DNA from: Candidatus Competibacter denitrificans Run_A_D11
Lineage (GTDB): Bacteria; Pseudomonadota; Gammaproteobacteria; Competibacterales; Competibacteraceae
Length of the DNA: 64,000 bases
NCBI RefSeq assembly: GCF_001051235.1
Contig: NZ_CBTJ020000042.1
Coordinates: forward strand, 1-64,000
Direction: 5' to 3'
The translations under genes were made by a program, and so were the position numbers. The notes under the pieces are model-generated. The model searched no databases, was not told the origin of the DNA, and was given only the letters and a program-made list of their open reading frames with translations. Below are positions 14,540 through 24,676 of the stretch, piece by piece (within the stretch, counting starts at the first letter, position 1; each line of letters starts with the position of its first letter).

Positions 14540-15950
14540 ATGAAATCCATGACTCGCGCGTGTATCGCACGCTTCTCGCCAGCCCAACCGGGCCGGTTCC
14601 TTGGTTTTTGGTTGATTCCGCTGTTGGGCTTGTTGTTGGCGGCCGCCACAGCCTGGGCCGAACCCCGTACTGCGCTGGTGATCGGAAACGGCGCTTACCC
14701 GGAAGCACCCCTTAAAAATCCGGTCAACGATGCGCGGGATATGGCCGCAAAGTTGCGCGACCTGGGGTTTCAGACCATCGAACGCTTGGATGCCGACCGC
14801 CAGTCAATGCGGCTGGCGCTGCGGGAATTTGAACAGCGGCTGCGCCAACAGCGTGGGGTTGGACTGTTTTATTACGCTGGCCATGGCGTCCAGCTTAAAG
14901 GGCAAAACTACTTGATTCCGGTTGGTGCGGATATCCGGCAGGAATTTGAGGTTCCCGACGAGGCGGTGGATGCAGAGGCGGTGTTGCGGGCGATGGAATC
15001 CGCCGGTAACGAGCTTAACATCGTGATTTTGGATGCCTGTCGCAATAATCCCTTCGTGCGCGGTTATGGCGCCGGGGGCCGAGGATTGGCGCGCATGGAT
15101 GGGCCAGCAGGAACCTTTATCGCCTATGCGACCGCGCCTGGTGCGATTTCCCAGGATGGAGGTGATGGGCGCAACAGCCCTTACACACGCGGTCTACTGG
15201 CGGCGATGAACACCCCCGGTCTGAGCTTGGAGCAAATCTTCAAACAGGTGTTGGTGGCGGTGGAGCGGGAGACCGGCGGGGCACAAATCCCGTGGGTCGC
15301 CTCTTCTTTGCGCGGCGATTTTTTCTTCAATCCGACGCCTTCCGTACCGCTCTCGGCTCCGGTAGCCAGCACTGCGCCAAGTTCAACGGCAGCACCTGAC
15401 CCACGCACCCAAGCGGGGTCGGCCGCTCGACCGGCGGGAGAAACTCCAGCATCGGCTAACCCAACGCCCGCCACGCCGCCGCCGGCCAATCCCACTGCGC
15501 CGCTGGAGCCATCACTGGTGAACGTGGCGGGGGGGGGTTCGCCATCAGCCGCGCGATCCGATCAGCTTGGTGGCTTTTCGCCGGTTTGCCGAGGAGACCA
15601 GCCGCGCCGACCGTTATCCTGCGACCGACGAGGAGCGCGGGGCGGCGGTGGTCACCTGGAAGGAAGCGACCGATTATGCGGTATGGTTAACGTCGAAAAC
15701 CGGCCACCAGTACCGGTTGCCGACTGAAGCCGAGTGGGAGCGTGCCTTCCAGCCCGGTGCGAATGCGCCGGACCCCGCCAGCCGAGATCGGGAATGGACC
15801 TGCTCGGAATATCGACAGACCTATGGTGGGCAAGAACAGCGTTGCGCGGATCGGCTACCGGAGGCTGTGGCGATTCGCGGCCACACCTGGCGAGCGGGCG
15901 CCGATCCGCTCAGCGATGATCTGGAGTTTCGGGTCGTGCGGCTTCCGTAA
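14540..15950 (+). CDS. Secreted caspase-like peptidase joined to an FGE/SUMF1-like domain, frame broken at G9
   Basis: The first frame has a signal peptide (about 1-40, ending in AWAEP) and a C14 caspase-type domain with RTALVIGNGAY, catalytic His115 in YYAGHG and Cys167 in LDACRNN. A Pro/Ala/Thr linker follows at about 275-330. A G9 run at 15529-15537 then breaks the frame, and the first frame ends at 15727 in nonsense. Removing one G joins it to the other frame, which reads DPISLVAFRRFAEETSR, then YRLPTEAEWERAF and ends at 15950. That is a short formylglycine-generating-enzyme/SUMF1-like domain of about 135 residues. The repaired product would be about 469 residues. Sequencing error, true mutation or phase-variable slippage cannot be told apart. 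The product is predicted to be periplasmic like the nearby TPR-protease. Confidence 0.82.
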
Positions 15951-15978
15951 ACGATATCAGAGCGTGGATTTTTCCGGT

Positions 15979-16593
15979 TCAGTCGTGAGCTACGACTCCC
16001 AGACCTTTAGTCTGGCTGGCGAAATAGGCGGCCAAGTCGGCGATATCTTGCTCAGAAAGGGGGATGACCATTCCCTTCATGACCGGGTTGGTGCGCTTAC
16101 CCGATTTGTAATCCTCCAAGGCTTTTTGCAGATAATCCTCGTATTGGCCGGCTAGACGCGGGTAGAGAGCGATGGGGCCGTTGCCGTCCGGGCCATGGCA
16201 AGCCGCGCAGGAGACACTTTTTTTCTTGCCGCTGGCGGCGTCACCGCGCACCGGGTTGGGCGTGACGATTATCTGTAGACCAGACAAATACGTCGCAATG
16301 TTCTGAATATCTTGCTCGGTTAGGACTGCGGCGTTGGCGTGCATGGTTGGATGAAAGCGTTCGCCGCTTTGGTATCCTTTCAGCGCAGTTACTAAATAAT
16401 CCAGATGCTGGCCGCCCAAGCGAGGCACATGATAGGTTGGATAGGCATTGGTATAGCCTGGAATGGCGTGACAACCGGTACACGTTTCAAATTTAGCTTT
16501 GCCAGCAGCCACATCGCCTGCGGCCTGCGCGCTGCCAGCCGAGACGCCGAGTAGGGCCAGGGTCAGAAACAGTCGTGGTATGAATCGAATCAT
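15979..16593 (-). CDS. Diheme cytochrome c4-like protein
   Basis: 204 residues from ATG 16593, with GAGG nine bases upstream; the frame extends to 16629 but lacks a ribosome site there. A signal peptide ends SAQAAGD. Two c-type heme sites, CTGCH and CAACH, sit in two similar halves, each followed by a Met-containing region (FHPTM, NPVMKGM) that could supply the distal ligand. Two-domain c4 cytochromes carry electrons in the periplasm from the bc1 complex to terminal oxidases. A second protein of the same family lies at 62768. The gene is convergent with the caspase gene and divergent from ilvD. Confidence 0.88.
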   Translation of the reverse strand: MIRFIPRLFLTLALLGVSAGSAQAAGDVAAGKAKFETCTGCHAIPGYTNAYPTYHVPRLGGQHLDYLVTALKGYQSGERFHPTMHANAAVLTEQDIQNIATYLSGLQIIVTPNPVRGDAASGKKKSVSCAACHGPDGNGPIALYPRLAGQYEDYLQKALEDYKSGKRTNPVMKGMVIPLSEQDIADLAAYFASQTKGLGVVAHD

Positions 16594-16803
16594 GGAAAAC
16601 CTCGCAATTGCTAGCGCTATTAAAGCCAAAGTGGGTGGATATGGTTTCTGTCTAGCGATAAGACTAAGCCATCACCGCTTTTTTACAAGTCAGGAGATGC
16701 CGGGTCTCTTGGTTAACTGAAATTGTCTTAAAATTGTGGAGACCGTTTATCTGCTCTCCAGTTTGTCATCCTTTCGCCGTTATTCAGTCCAGTGGAGCTT
16801 GCC

Positions 16804-18651
16804 ATGCCCGATTACCGATCTCGCACTACCACCCACGGCCGCAACATGGCCGGTGCTCGCGCCCTCTGGCGGGCCACCGGTGTCAAGGATGGCGATTTCG
16901 GCAAACCGATCATTGCCGTGGCCAATTCCTTCACGCAGTTCGTCCCTGGGCATGTCCATCTCAAAGACTTAGGCCAATTGGTGGCGGGCGAGATTGAGCG
17001 GGCCGGTGGTATCGCTAAGGAATTCAATACGATTGCTGTCGATGACGGCATCGCTATGGGCCATGGCGGCATGTTGTACTCATTGCCATCGCGCGAGCTG
17101 ATCGCCGATTCGGTCGAATATATGGTCAATGCCCATTGCGCCGACGCGCTGGTGTGCATTTCCAATTGCGACAAAATCACACCGGGGATGTTGATGGCGG
17201 CTATGCGCCTCAATATTCCGGCGATCTTTGTCTCTGGTGGGCCGATGGAAGCGGGCAAGACCCGATTAGCCGAAACCAAGCTGGATCTGGTGGATGCCAT
17301 GGTCGCAGCCGCCGATGATCGCATTGATGATGCCACGGTGACAGAATACGAGCGTTCGGCGTGTCCGACCTGTGGTTCGTGCTCCGGGATGTTCACCGCC
17401 AATTCAATGAACTGCTTGACGGAGGCATTGGGTTTGAGCCTGCCGGGGAATGGCTCCTTGCTCGCAACCCATGCGGATCGTCGGGAGTTGTTTTTGGAGG
17501 CCGGGCGGCGCATCGTCGCGCTGACGCATCGCTATTACCAAGACGGTGATGCGTCAGTATTGCCACGAGGCGTGGCGGGATTCAAAGCCTTTGAGAATGC
17601 GATGAGTCTCGATATCGCCATGGGTGGCTCCACTAATACCGTACTGCATCTGTTGGCCGCAGCCCACGAAGGCGGGGTGCAATTTACCATGCGCGACATC
17701 GACCGATTGTCGCGCCGGGTGCCTAACCTGTGCAAGGTCGCTCCCGCCACCCAGCACTATCACATGGAAGATGTCCATCGGGCCGGTGGGGTGATGGCCA
17801 TTCTTGGGGAGCTGGATCGCGCCGGTTTGCTGCACCGTGAGGTGCGCACCGTCCATGCTGAGACTCTGGCCGAGGCGCTGGATCTTTGGGATATCGCGCG
17901 TCCAAGCGCCACCGCCGAAGCTCGCCTGCGCTATTTAGCGGGACCTGCCGGCATCCCGACCCAAGAAGCCTTCAGCCAAAACACGCGCTGGCCGAGTCTG
18001 GATCTGGATCGTGCACAGGGCTGTATTCGCAATCGAGGCCATGCCTATTCTCAGGATGGGGGATTAGCGGTGCTGTTTGGCAACTTGGCCGAGGAGGGTT
18101 GTATTGTCAAGACCGCTGGTGTGGACGAGAGCATCTTGGTCTTCCGGGGAACTGCCCGCGTCGTGGACAGCCAGGAAGACGCAGTTGCAGCGATTTTAGG
18201 TGGGAAGATCCAACCCGGCGATGTCGTTGTGATCCGTTATGAAGGTCCCAGAGGTGGGCCGGGTATGCAGGAGATGCTCTACCCGACCAGCTACCTGAAA
18301 TCCAAGGGACTGGGCAAGGTCTGTGCGCTGGTTACCGATGGCCGGTTCTCCGGTGGTACTTCTGGGCTATCCATCGGTCACGTCTCGCCGGAAGCGGCTG
18401 AAGGTGGGGCCATCGCCTTGGTGGAAGAAGGCGATCCTATTGAAATTGATATCCCGGCCCGCTCCATTCGCTTGGTGATCGCCGATGACGAGATGAAAAA
18501 GCGGCAGGCAATGGCGATGGCGCGCGGTGTGTCGGCTTGGAAGCCGGCCAACCGGCAACGACCGGTATCGGCGGCTTTGCGCGCTTATGCCGCCATGACC
18601 ACCAGCGCCGCCCAGGGCGCTGTGCGCGACATCGCCCAGGTAGAGCGCTAA
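16804..18651 (+). CDS. ilvD: Dihydroxy-acid dehydratase
   Basis: 615 residues; E. coli IlvD has 616. It dehydrates 2,3-dihydroxy-isovalerate and 2,3-dihydroxy-3-methylvalerate in valine/isoleucine synthesis. It starts [20 protein letters not shown] as in the family; GTGGAG at 16792-16797 is the ribosome site rather than an upstream GTG start. Fe-S ligands are visible in CISNCDK and [11 protein letters not shown], and the C-terminal half has [19 protein letters not shown]. It is monocistronic here, with no ilvC or ilvBH nearby. Confidence 0.97.
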   Translation: MPDYRSRTTTHGRNMAGARALWRATGVKDGDFGKPIIAVANSFTQFVPGHVHLKDLGQLVAGEIERAGGIAKEFNTIAVDDGIAMGHGGMLYSLPSRELIADSVEYMVNAHCADALVCISNCDKITPGMLMAAMRLNIPAIFVSGGPMEAGKTRLAETKLDLVDAMVAAADDRIDDATVTEYERSACPTCGSCSGMFTANSMNCLTEALGLSLPGNGSLLATHADRRELFLEAGRRIVALTHRYYQDGDASVLPRGVAGFKAFENAMSLDIAMGGSTNTVLHLLAAAHEGGVQFTMRDIDRLSRRVPNLCKVAPATQHYHMEDVHRAGGVMAILGELDRAGLLHREVRTVHAETLAEALDLWDIARPSATAEARLRYLAGPAGIPTQEAFSQNTRWPSLDLDRAQGCIRNRGHAYSQDGGLAVLFGNLAEEGCIVKTAGVDESILVFRGTARVVDSQEDAVAAILGGKIQPGDVVVIRYEGPRGGPGMQEMLYPTSYLKSKGLGKVCALVTDGRFSGGTSGLSIGHVSPEAAEGGAIALVEEGDPIEIDIPARSIRLVIADDEMKKRQAMAMARGVSAWKPANRQRPVSAALRAYAAMTTSAAQGAVRDIAQVER

Positions 18652-18780
18652 ACTTGCCAAGGTTTAGTTACAACCAAACGCTGCCTGGTGGTGATCGATC
18701 AAGCTAAGGTGGTGCGGTGAGAGAGGCCCGGCGCCCTTGCCCGATCCAATCGTGCGAGGGATGCCTTGAGGAGAGAGGCG

Positions 18781-21210
18781 ATGAATCAAGCCGACGCTCA
18801 GGATAATCAGGATAATCAGGATAATCAGCGCGCCATTCTGGTCAATCATTTGAAACTGGTTGACGATTTGTGGCAAAAACTGTTCTACGTCAAATGGAGC
18901 ACGAGATCTTTTGCGATGCTGGAGCGCTTGGCGCAAGACATGCTCCAGTGTGCCCAAAGCGACGGCGATGAGCAGTTGCTCAAGCTCATCATCCAATTGG
19001 AACATCATGTCAAGAGTTGTCTGGCGGCGGCCGGTTTACCCCAGGAATCCGACCGCCAGCGGCTAACTGCGCTGATCGAGGCCCTGCATGAGGTGTTGGC
19101 CACCGGCAAGGAAGGCAGCCGCTATGACCAGCCCCTAACCCTTGCCCGCTTCACGCCATTTCCCCAAATCGTTCTGATAACGCCCGATGAAACGACGACG
19201 ACGCTGGCGAAGCTGGACGAGCCTCGCTATCAGGTTCTTCGGATCAACGACTTAACCGAGGCTGAACGCTATCTGCGCGAGCGGCCACCGGGAGCGGTGA
19301 TTCTTGATGTGGATTTTCCTGAAGGTCCGGAACGAGTTCTGGAGCTGATCGCCAATCTGCGCGCTCAAGCCTATCTACAGGTTCCGTTGTTGGTTTGTTC
19401 TGAGCGCAGCGATATGGCTGCGCGTTTGGAAGCAGTTCGGGTCGGGGCGGCGGCCTATTTCAGCAAGCCAGTGGATCATGATGAATTGTGGGGGGTACTG
19501 GGTGAGCTACTGTTACCCCAGATGGCAGCCAATTATTATCGGGTTCTGATCGTCAACGACCGGCCCAGCGAGGCGTGGGAAATAGCCGGTACTCTGGAAG
19601 AACAGGGGGTGACCCCCCTGGTTGTGATCCAACCCCTGCAAGTTCTACAAGACATCCACCGATTTCGGCCCGATTTGCTGATTATTGATCTGGATATCAA
19701 GGAGGTGGCCGGCGCCGAATTGGCGCAAGTGATCGCGCAGCATCGGGAGTGTGATTTTTTGCCCATTATCTTGCTGTGTTTCCAGGCGGATATGGCGCAT
19801 TACCTGGCGAACTTGGATTTGCCGGGCGCTACGCTGCTAGTCAAGCCGATGCCGCCGAGCCATCTGTGCTGGGAAGTCAAGCAAAGGGTACGCCGCTCGC
19901 GTTCTGTGCGGGTGAGGTTAAGCGCGCTGTCTAATAGTGATGGTGTCAGCGGTTTTCACAACCGCCGCCGCTTCCTGATGCTGTTGGAGCAGTCCTTCGA
20001 CACGCTGGGACTACGCGCCCGGTCGCTAGCGGTGCTGTTGGTCGTGCTCGATAATCTGCATTCGATCCGGGATGCCGCTGGAGTGGCGACGGCCGACGAG
20101 ATCATCGGGCAGGCGGCTAGCCGCTTGCACCAGGTACTGGCGCAGGACCAGCACGCTGCACGGTTCGGCGATGCCGTTTTTGCGGTGATGGTCCCCAATC
20201 TGGTCGGAGAGCCGTTGATGCATCTGGCGCGCCGCATCCGAGACACCCTGGAGAACGGCTATTACAAAGTCGGTGAACAAGCGTTGCTGGTGCGCATTCG
20301 TGTCGGCATGGCGGTGGCCACTGATCGCACGCAAGATCATTTGATGCTGGTGCAGCGGGCGGATTCGGCTTGCACCATGGCGCGGGAGGCGAAGAGCGAA
20401 CGCATTTACGCTCACCAGAATATCTTGGCTGTCAAGCGCGATCAGGAGATCTCCTCGCGGACGCAGCTTCTGGAACAGGTGCAGGATATTTTCGATCACG
20501 AGCGGCTTTGGCTGGTTTTCCAGCCTATCGTCAGCATTCGTGGCGATGCAGTTGAACGCTATGAAGTATTACTGAGATTGCGTGACCGCCAGAATCTGGA
20601 AATCGTACCAGGCAGCGTGTTTGGGGTAGTTCACAACCACCAACTAGGGTTGAAACTGGACCGTTGGGTGATTGAGCACGCGATTGAGGTGTTACGGCAG
20701 CGGCGGTCACCAATCACGCTATTTATCAAGATTCTGCCCATCACCTTGCAGGATCGCACCTTGAGCACTTGGCTGCGGGGACGCCTGGAACAAGCTGAGG
20801 TGGAGGCTGAACGCATTGTGTTCGAAGTCGCCGAAGCGACGGCGGAACGCAGTTTACGCGATATGTTCGGCTTTCTCGGCGGCATTAAATTATTGGGCTG
20901 TGGCTTCTGTCTCGACCGCTTTGGACGTGGCTCGGACTCTTTGGGATTGCTCAAAAATCTGGGTGCCGATTACGTCAAGCTGGATATGTATTTAGTCAAT
21001 GGCCTGGCCAGAGATCGGGCGAAGCAGGCCCAGCTTCAGGATCTGGTGCAGAGCTTGGAGGCGCTGGGCGCCGCCACCATCGTCGGTGGCGTGGAAGATG
21101 TCAAAACCATGCCGATTCTATGGTCGTTAGGCGTTAACTTGATCCAGGGCTTTTTCTTGCAACAGCCGTATCGTGAAATGAGTTACGACTTTGCGAATGC
21201 GGCCTTTTAA
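18781..21210 (+). CDS. REC-REC-GGDEF-EAL protein with degenerate catalytic motifs
   Basis: 809 residues from ATG 18781, with GAGGAGAGAGG upstream. A 9-bp repeat (GATAATCAG, three copies at 18802-18828) encodes DNQDNQDNQ near the N-terminus. A helical region of about 100 residues is followed by a first receiver-like domain (about 128-243, possible phospho-Asp176) and a second (about 255-375). The GGDEF motif is replaced by RFGDAVF, so cyclase activity is unlikely. The EAL motif reads YEVLL. The DDFG motif reads LDRFG. The AEGVE motif reads VGGVE. Several metal ligands are therefore altered, and phosphodiesterase activity is also doubtful. By analogy with FimX and LapD it may bind c-di-GMP without turning it over. 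It is convergent with the SDR gene by a 4-bp overlap. Confidence 0.88.
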   Translation: MNQADAQDNQDNQDNQRAILVNHLKLVDDLWQKLFYVKWSTRSFAMLERLAQDMLQCAQSDGDEQLLKLIIQLEHHVKSCLAAAGLPQESDRQRLTALIEALHEVLATGKEGSRYDQPLTLARFTPFPQIVLITPDETTTTLAKLDEPRYQVLRINDLTEAERYLRERPPGAVILDVDFPEGPERVLELIANLRAQAYLQVPLLVCSERSDMAARLEAVRVGAAAYFSKPVDHDELWGVLGELLLPQMAANYYRVLIVNDRPSEAWEIAGTLEEQGVTPLVVIQPLQVLQDIHRFRPDLLIIDLDIKEVAGAELAQVIAQHRECDFLPIILLCFQADMAHYLANLDLPGATLLVKPMPPSHLCWEVKQRVRRSRSVRVRLSALSNSDGVSGFHNRRRFLMLLEQSFDTLGLRARSLAVLLVVLDNLHSIRDAAGVATADEIIGQAASRLHQVLAQDQHAARFGDAVFAVMVPNLVGEPLMHLARRIRDTLENGYYKVGEQALLVRIRVGMAVATDRTQDHLMLVQRADSACTMAREAKSERIYAHQNILAVKRDQEISSRTQLLEQVQDIFDHERLWLVFQPIVSIRGDAVERYEVLLRLRDRQNLEIVPGSVFGVVHNHQLGLKLDRWVIEHAIEVLRQRRSPITLFIKILPITLQDRTLSTWLRGRLEQAEVEAERIVFEVAEATAERSLRDMFGFLGGIKLLGCGFCLDRFGRGSDSLGLLKNLGADYVKLDMYLVNGLARDRAKQAQLQDLVQSLEALGAATIVGGVEDVKTMPILWSLGVNLIQGFFLQQPYREMSYDFANAAF

Positions 21211-22109
21211 TCATGCCCTGAGTTGCGAGTGATCGATTCAGCGGCCAGCAGCGTTTGATAGCCTTCGCGGTAGCTGGGGTAGCGAAATTGGAAACCGCTG
21301 GTACGCAGACGCGCATTCCGACAGCGCTTACTCGCTCTTAGGCGTGCTGCGGTTTCATTTCGCGTGGCGCCGGGTTTCAGGGGCGCTAGCGGGGCCGCTG
21401 GCGGGTTAGGTACGCCCAGTTGCGTCGCCAGCCAGCAGAGGACCTCATCCAACGGTGCCGGCTCGTCATCGACCCCAATGTAGAGGGATTGTGGGTCCGG
21501 CAGGTCGAGCAAGTGATGCAGTACACGCGCACAATCGTCGCGGTGGATGCGGTTGGTATAGATCGGGGCACCGGTTGGCCGAGTGGCGCTGCCATTGCGT
21601 ATGCTGTCGATCAGGCGCGTGCGGCCTGGTCCATAAATGCCGCCGAAGCGCACGGCGACCGCAGGCCATGGGCTATCCCAGATCAATTGTTCGCCTTCTC
21701 GCAGACAGCGACCGCTAAAGCCGTCGGCCGTGGCCGGCGTGTTTTCATCCACCCATTCCCCCTGATGCTGGGCATAAACCGACGTACTGGAGACGAACAA
21801 TAACCGTTGCGGCTGCTGGCCCCCTGCGCGCAGCGCCTGCAATAGATGGCTTACGCCGCTGACATAGGCAGCGCGATAGGCCACCTCAGTGAAGTTGGCG
21901 GCGGCCGCGCTATAGATGACGCTATCCAAAGCCGTCGGCAGCCGGTCTAGTGTTGCCGGATCGGTGAGATCGGCGGCTAGCGGGTGGATTGTCGGCGGCA
22001 GGTCGGCGGGCTGGCGTTTCAGCCCCCACACGTCATGGCCGGCGGCGTGCAAATTCTGCCCCAGCGCCGTGCCCAAGTCGCCGCAGCCCGCGATCAGAAT
22101 GCGTGCCAT
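21207..22109 (-). CDS. NAD(P)-dependent SDR/epimerase-like protein (YeeZ type)
   Basis: 300 residues from ATG 22109, with AAGAGG upstream. The N-terminus MARILIAGCGDLGTALGQNL has the GxxGxxG dinucleotide fold. Later landmarks are LLFVSSTSVYAQHQG, with the Ser and Tyr of the extended SDR active site (the usual YxxxK is not complete), and RFGGIYGPGR. Proteins of this type in gammaproteobacteria are annotated as SDR family oxidoreductases of unknown substrate. It is divergent from mutY by about 50 bp. Confidence 0.85.
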   Translation of the reverse strand: MARILIAGCGDLGTALGQNLHAAGHDVWGLKRQPADLPPTIHPLAADLTDPATLDRLPTALDSVIYSAAAANFTEVAYRAAYVSGVSHLLQALRAGGQQPQRLLFVSSTSVYAQHQGEWVDENTPATADGFSGRCLREGEQLIWDSPWPAVAVRFGGIYGPGRTRLIDSIRNGSATRPTGAPIYTNRIHRDDCARVLHHLLDLPDPQSLYIGVDDEPAPLDEVLCWLATQLGVPNPPAAPLAPLKPGATRNETAARLRASKRCRNARLRTSGFQFRYPSYREGYQTLLAAESITRNSGHD

Positions 22110-22158
22110 GGTCAAAACCTCTTCAATTGAAGCGTGAGCTTGCAACCTTTACAGGTCA

Positions 22159-23244
22159 ATGATGAATGCTGATGAGTTTGGCCAGCGGGTTTTGGAGTGG
22201 TTCGATGCGCACGGTCGTAAGCATCTGCCCTGGCAGCAAAATCCTACGCTCTACCGGGTGTGGGTGTCGGAGATCATGCTCCAACAAACCCAGGTCGTCA
22301 CGGTCGTGCCCTATTATCGACGATTCGTGGAGCGATTTCCCAGTATTCGGACCTTGGCGGAAGCCGATTTGGATGAGGTCCTGAGCTTGTGGGCGGGGCT
22401 GGGTTATTACGCGCGTGCCCGCAACTTGCATCGGGCAGCGGGTATCTTGCGCGACCGGCATGGCGGCGAGATGCCGCTGGACATCGCGCTAGTCCAAGCG
22501 CTGCCGGGGGTTGGCCGCTCGACGGCCGGTGCGATTCTCGCGCTCTCGACCGGGCAGCGGCAGCCGGTTTTAGATGGCAACATCAAGCGCTTGCTGTCAC
22601 GGTTTGCCGCAGTGCCAGGCTGGCCGGGCCAGGCGTCGGTATTGGCACGCTTGTGGACGTTGGCGGAGTGCTACACACCCACTGAGCGAGTGGCGGATTA
22701 CACGCAAGCGATGATGGATCTTGGGGCTTTGGTCTGTGCACCGCGTCGGCCGGATTGCCGCCTCTGTCCGTTGGCGATGGGCTGCGTTGCCCATGCTCAA
22801 AACCGCGAAATGGATTTTCCGGGCGCCAAGCCACGTCGTGATTTGCCGGTACGGGCCACTCGTATGGTGATGGTGCGCTTGGCTACACGCGAAATTTTGC
22901 TCGAACGCCGACCCCCGGTCGGTGTGTGGGGTGGCCTTTGGAGTTTTCCAGAATGCCCGTTAGAGGCCGATGTCGTGGATTGGTGCCAGGAGCGCTTGGG
23001 TTTAAGGGTGGCCATCCAGCCGTTGTGGAAGAGCTTGCGGCACACGTTCAGCCATTTCCATCTGGATATCACCCCGGTGCCGGTGATCGCTGAGGCTGAG
23101 TGCGCCAAGGCCGTCCTGGAAGGGGAGCGGTTTGTCTGGTATAAAAGCGATGACGTCCAACGATTGGGCATGGCGGTGCCGGTCAGATTATTGCTAACGG
23201 CGCTGACAGATGATTTGCTGAACTATGAGGATAGAAACGAGTAA
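22159..23244 (+). CDS. mutY: Adenine DNA glycosylase
   Basis: 361 residues. It removes adenine mispaired with 8-oxoguanine. The N-terminal helix-hairpin-helix glycosylase has [18 protein letters not shown] and [13 protein letters not shown], with the catalytic Asp in TQAMMDLG. The 4Fe-4S loop follows (Cys pattern in [17 protein letters not shown]). The C-terminal NUDIX-like domain, which recognises 8-oxoG, begins near residue 230 ([14 protein letters not shown]). ATG 22159 or the adjacent ATG 22162 could be the start. It overlaps yggX (TAATG), the usual gammaproteobacterial pairing. Confidence 0.97.
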   Translation: MMNADEFGQRVLEWFDAHGRKHLPWQQNPTLYRVWVSEIMLQQTQVVTVVPYYRRFVERFPSIRTLAEADLDEVLSLWAGLGYYARARNLHRAAGILRDRHGGEMPLDIALVQALPGVGRSTAGAILALSTGQRQPVLDGNIKRLLSRFAAVPGWPGQASVLARLWTLAECYTPTERVADYTQAMMDLGALVCAPRRPDCRLCPLAMGCVAHAQNREMDFPGAKPRRDLPVRATRMVMVRLATREILLERRPPVGVWGGLWSFPECPLEADVVDWCQERLGLRVAIQPLWKSLRHTFSHFHLDITPVPVIAEAECAKAVLEGERFVWYKSDDVQRLGMAVPVRLLLTALTDDLLNYEDRNE

Positions 23245-23516
23245 TGGCCCGGTCAGTGAAGTGTATCAAGCTCGGTATCGAAGCGGAGGGCTTGGACCGC
23301 CCGCCCTATCCGGGCGAACTCGGCAAGCGGATTTTTGAGAACGTGTCGAAGCAGGCGTGGCAAAGCTGGTTGCGTCAACAAACCATGTTGATCAATGAGT
23401 ACCGGCTAACGCCGTTTGAGCCTAAAGCCCGCCAATTTTTGGAAGAGCAGATGACGCAGTTCTTTTTTGGATCTGGAGTAACTTTACCCGAAGGGTATGT
23501 ACCGCCCAAGGAATGA
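23244..23516 (+). CDS. yggX: Fe(II)-trafficking / oxidative damage protection protein YggX
   Basis: 90 residues, family-typical length. The N-terminus [11 protein letters not shown] carries the single conserved Cys7, followed by [19 protein letters not shown] and [15 protein letters not shown], signatures of YggX. The family helps protect Fe-S clusters and is linked to iron trafficking and MutY maturation. The start codon overlaps the mutY stop, so the two are co-translated. Confidence 0.97.
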   Translation: MARSVKCIKLGIEAEGLDRPPYPGELGKRIFENVSKQAWQSWLRQQTMLINEYRLTPFEPKARQFLEEQMTQFFFGSGVTLPEGYVPPKE

Positions 23517-23522
23517 ACGCCC

Positions 23523-23551
23523 TTGACGCGAACGGTGCGAATTGCTTAAAT
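23523..23551 (+). promoter_or_regulatory. Probable sigma-70 promoter of tRNA-Phe
   Basis: TTGACG at 23523-23528 and TTAAAT at 23546-23551 are separated by exactly 17 bp. A GC-rich stretch follows and the tRNA starts 25 bp after the -10. The placement overlaps the 3' edge of yggX by no more than its downstream bases. Confidence 0.6.
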
Positions 23552-23576
23552 GCGCATCTTTCGCGTAATGCGATTT

Positions 23577-23652
<76 letters not shown>

Positions 23653-23814
23653 TTTGTGAACCAGCTTTTTGTCTATTGCCTCTCCTCAGTGTTTGTTCAT
23701 TCTTCAGGTGCTGTGTGTAAACTTTTCCCATCGCTTGTTAGAGTAGCGTTGCGCGTGTGCGCCTTTCCTCATAGAATACCCAGCTTTTGCGGTGCGTCTT
23801 GACCGCGACTCCTT

Positions 23815-23836
23815 GCCTCACCGCGCTGCGGGAGGC
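23815..23836 (+). promoter_or_regulatory. Hairpin in the rpsF leader
   Basis: GCCTC-A-CCGC-GCT-GCGG-GAGGC folds into a 9-bp stem with one bulged A, ending 27 bp before the rpsF start. Its position and the CCG it contains recall the S6:S18-binding leader RNA of rpsF operons, but the fit to that motif was not computed. It could also be a weak attenuator, as TCTTT follows. Confidence 0.35.
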
Positions 23837-23863
23837 TCTTTAGTGCATCCGTAAGGAGCCTTG

Positions 23864-24292
23864 ATGCGACATTATGAAATTGTGTTTTTGGTCCATCCCG
23901 ACCAAAGCGAGCAAGTTCCCGCGATGATCGAGCGTTACCGTGTGATGATCGAGGAAGACGGTGGTCATCTGCATCGTCTGGAAGACTGGGGGCGCCGTCA
24001 GCTCTCTTATCCCATCAACAAAATCCACAAGGCACACTATGTTCTTATGAATATCGAGTGCAGCCTGACCGTCTTGCGGGAAATACAAAGCGCTTTTCGG
24101 TTCAACGACGCCGTTATCCGTAATCTGGTTATTGAGCGCGATGGTCCTGAGACTGAGCCTTCGCCGTTGATCAAATCCCGCGATGAGCGTGAGACCCACA
24201 GTGATCGCGATGGCCAGGGAGAGCGCGAGAATCGCATTGACCGCGATGAGATTGATGACGACGAAGTAGACGCAGACGAAGAAGTCGCCTGA
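23864..24292 (+). CDS. rpsF: 30S ribosomal protein S6
   Basis: 142 residues from ATG 23864, with AAGGAG at 23853-23858. [18 protein letters not shown] and the [13 protein letters not shown] motif are diagnostic. The C-terminal 40 residues are an unusually long Arg/Glu/Asp tail that ends in acidic residues; in E. coli the shorter tail is glutamylated by RimK. It heads the rpsF-priB-rpsR-DUF2232-rplI-dnaB run, with spacings of 16-50 bp. Confidence 0.97.
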   Translation: MRHYEIVFLVHPDQSEQVPAMIERYRVMIEEDGGHLHRLEDWGRRQLSYPINKIHKAHYVLMNIECSLTVLREIQSAFRFNDAVIRNLVIERDGPETEPSPLIKSRDERETHSDRDGQGERENRIDRDEIDDDEVDADEEVA

Positions 24293-24315
24293 GCTATTGT
24301 CGCCCTTGAACCGTT

Positions 24316-24645
24316 ATGCCCGCCGTATCGGCTACTGATAATTGCCTCATTATTGCGGGTTATGTAGTTGGCCAGTGCGAAATGCGCACTTCACCGGCTG
24401 GCGTTCCCATCGGTCGTTTCCTGTTGGAGCATCGCTCAAGCCAAATGGAAGCCGGTTTGGCGCGTGAGGTCTACTGCCGAATTCCGGTGGTCGCCTGCGG
24501 CGCACCAGTTGCCAATGTGGTGTGCGATCTGGTGCCGGGAGAGGCCGTGCGAGTGCGCGGTTTCGTTGGGCGGGCTAATAACCGGGAAGGTGAATACCGT
24601 TTGGTCTTACACGCCGCTCACATTGAAATATTTAATGCAGACTAA
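24316..24645 (+). CDS. priB: Primosomal replication protein N
   Basis: 109 residues with a single-stranded-DNA-binding OB fold. SPAGVPIGRFLLEHRS and EVYCRIPVVACG match the PriB family, which lies between rpsF and rpsR in beta- and gammaproteobacteria. It works with PriA/DnaT to reload DnaB at stalled forks; dnaB lies 1.9 kb downstream in the same run. Confidence 0.93.
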   Translation: MPAVSATDNCLIIAGYVVGQCEMRTSPAGVPIGRFLLEHRSSQMEAGLAREVYCRIPVVACGAPVANVVCDLVPGEAVRVRGFVGRANNREGEYRLVLHAAHIEIFNAD

Positions 24646-24676
24646 TCCAGCGCTACCCCATTGAGGTTCAACCATC

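Noticed and set aside
14171-14587. 138-codon minus-strand frame overlapping the caspase start and divergent region
   Set aside because: It has no ribosome-binding site, no recognisable domain, and runs into the antisense of a well-supported gene.
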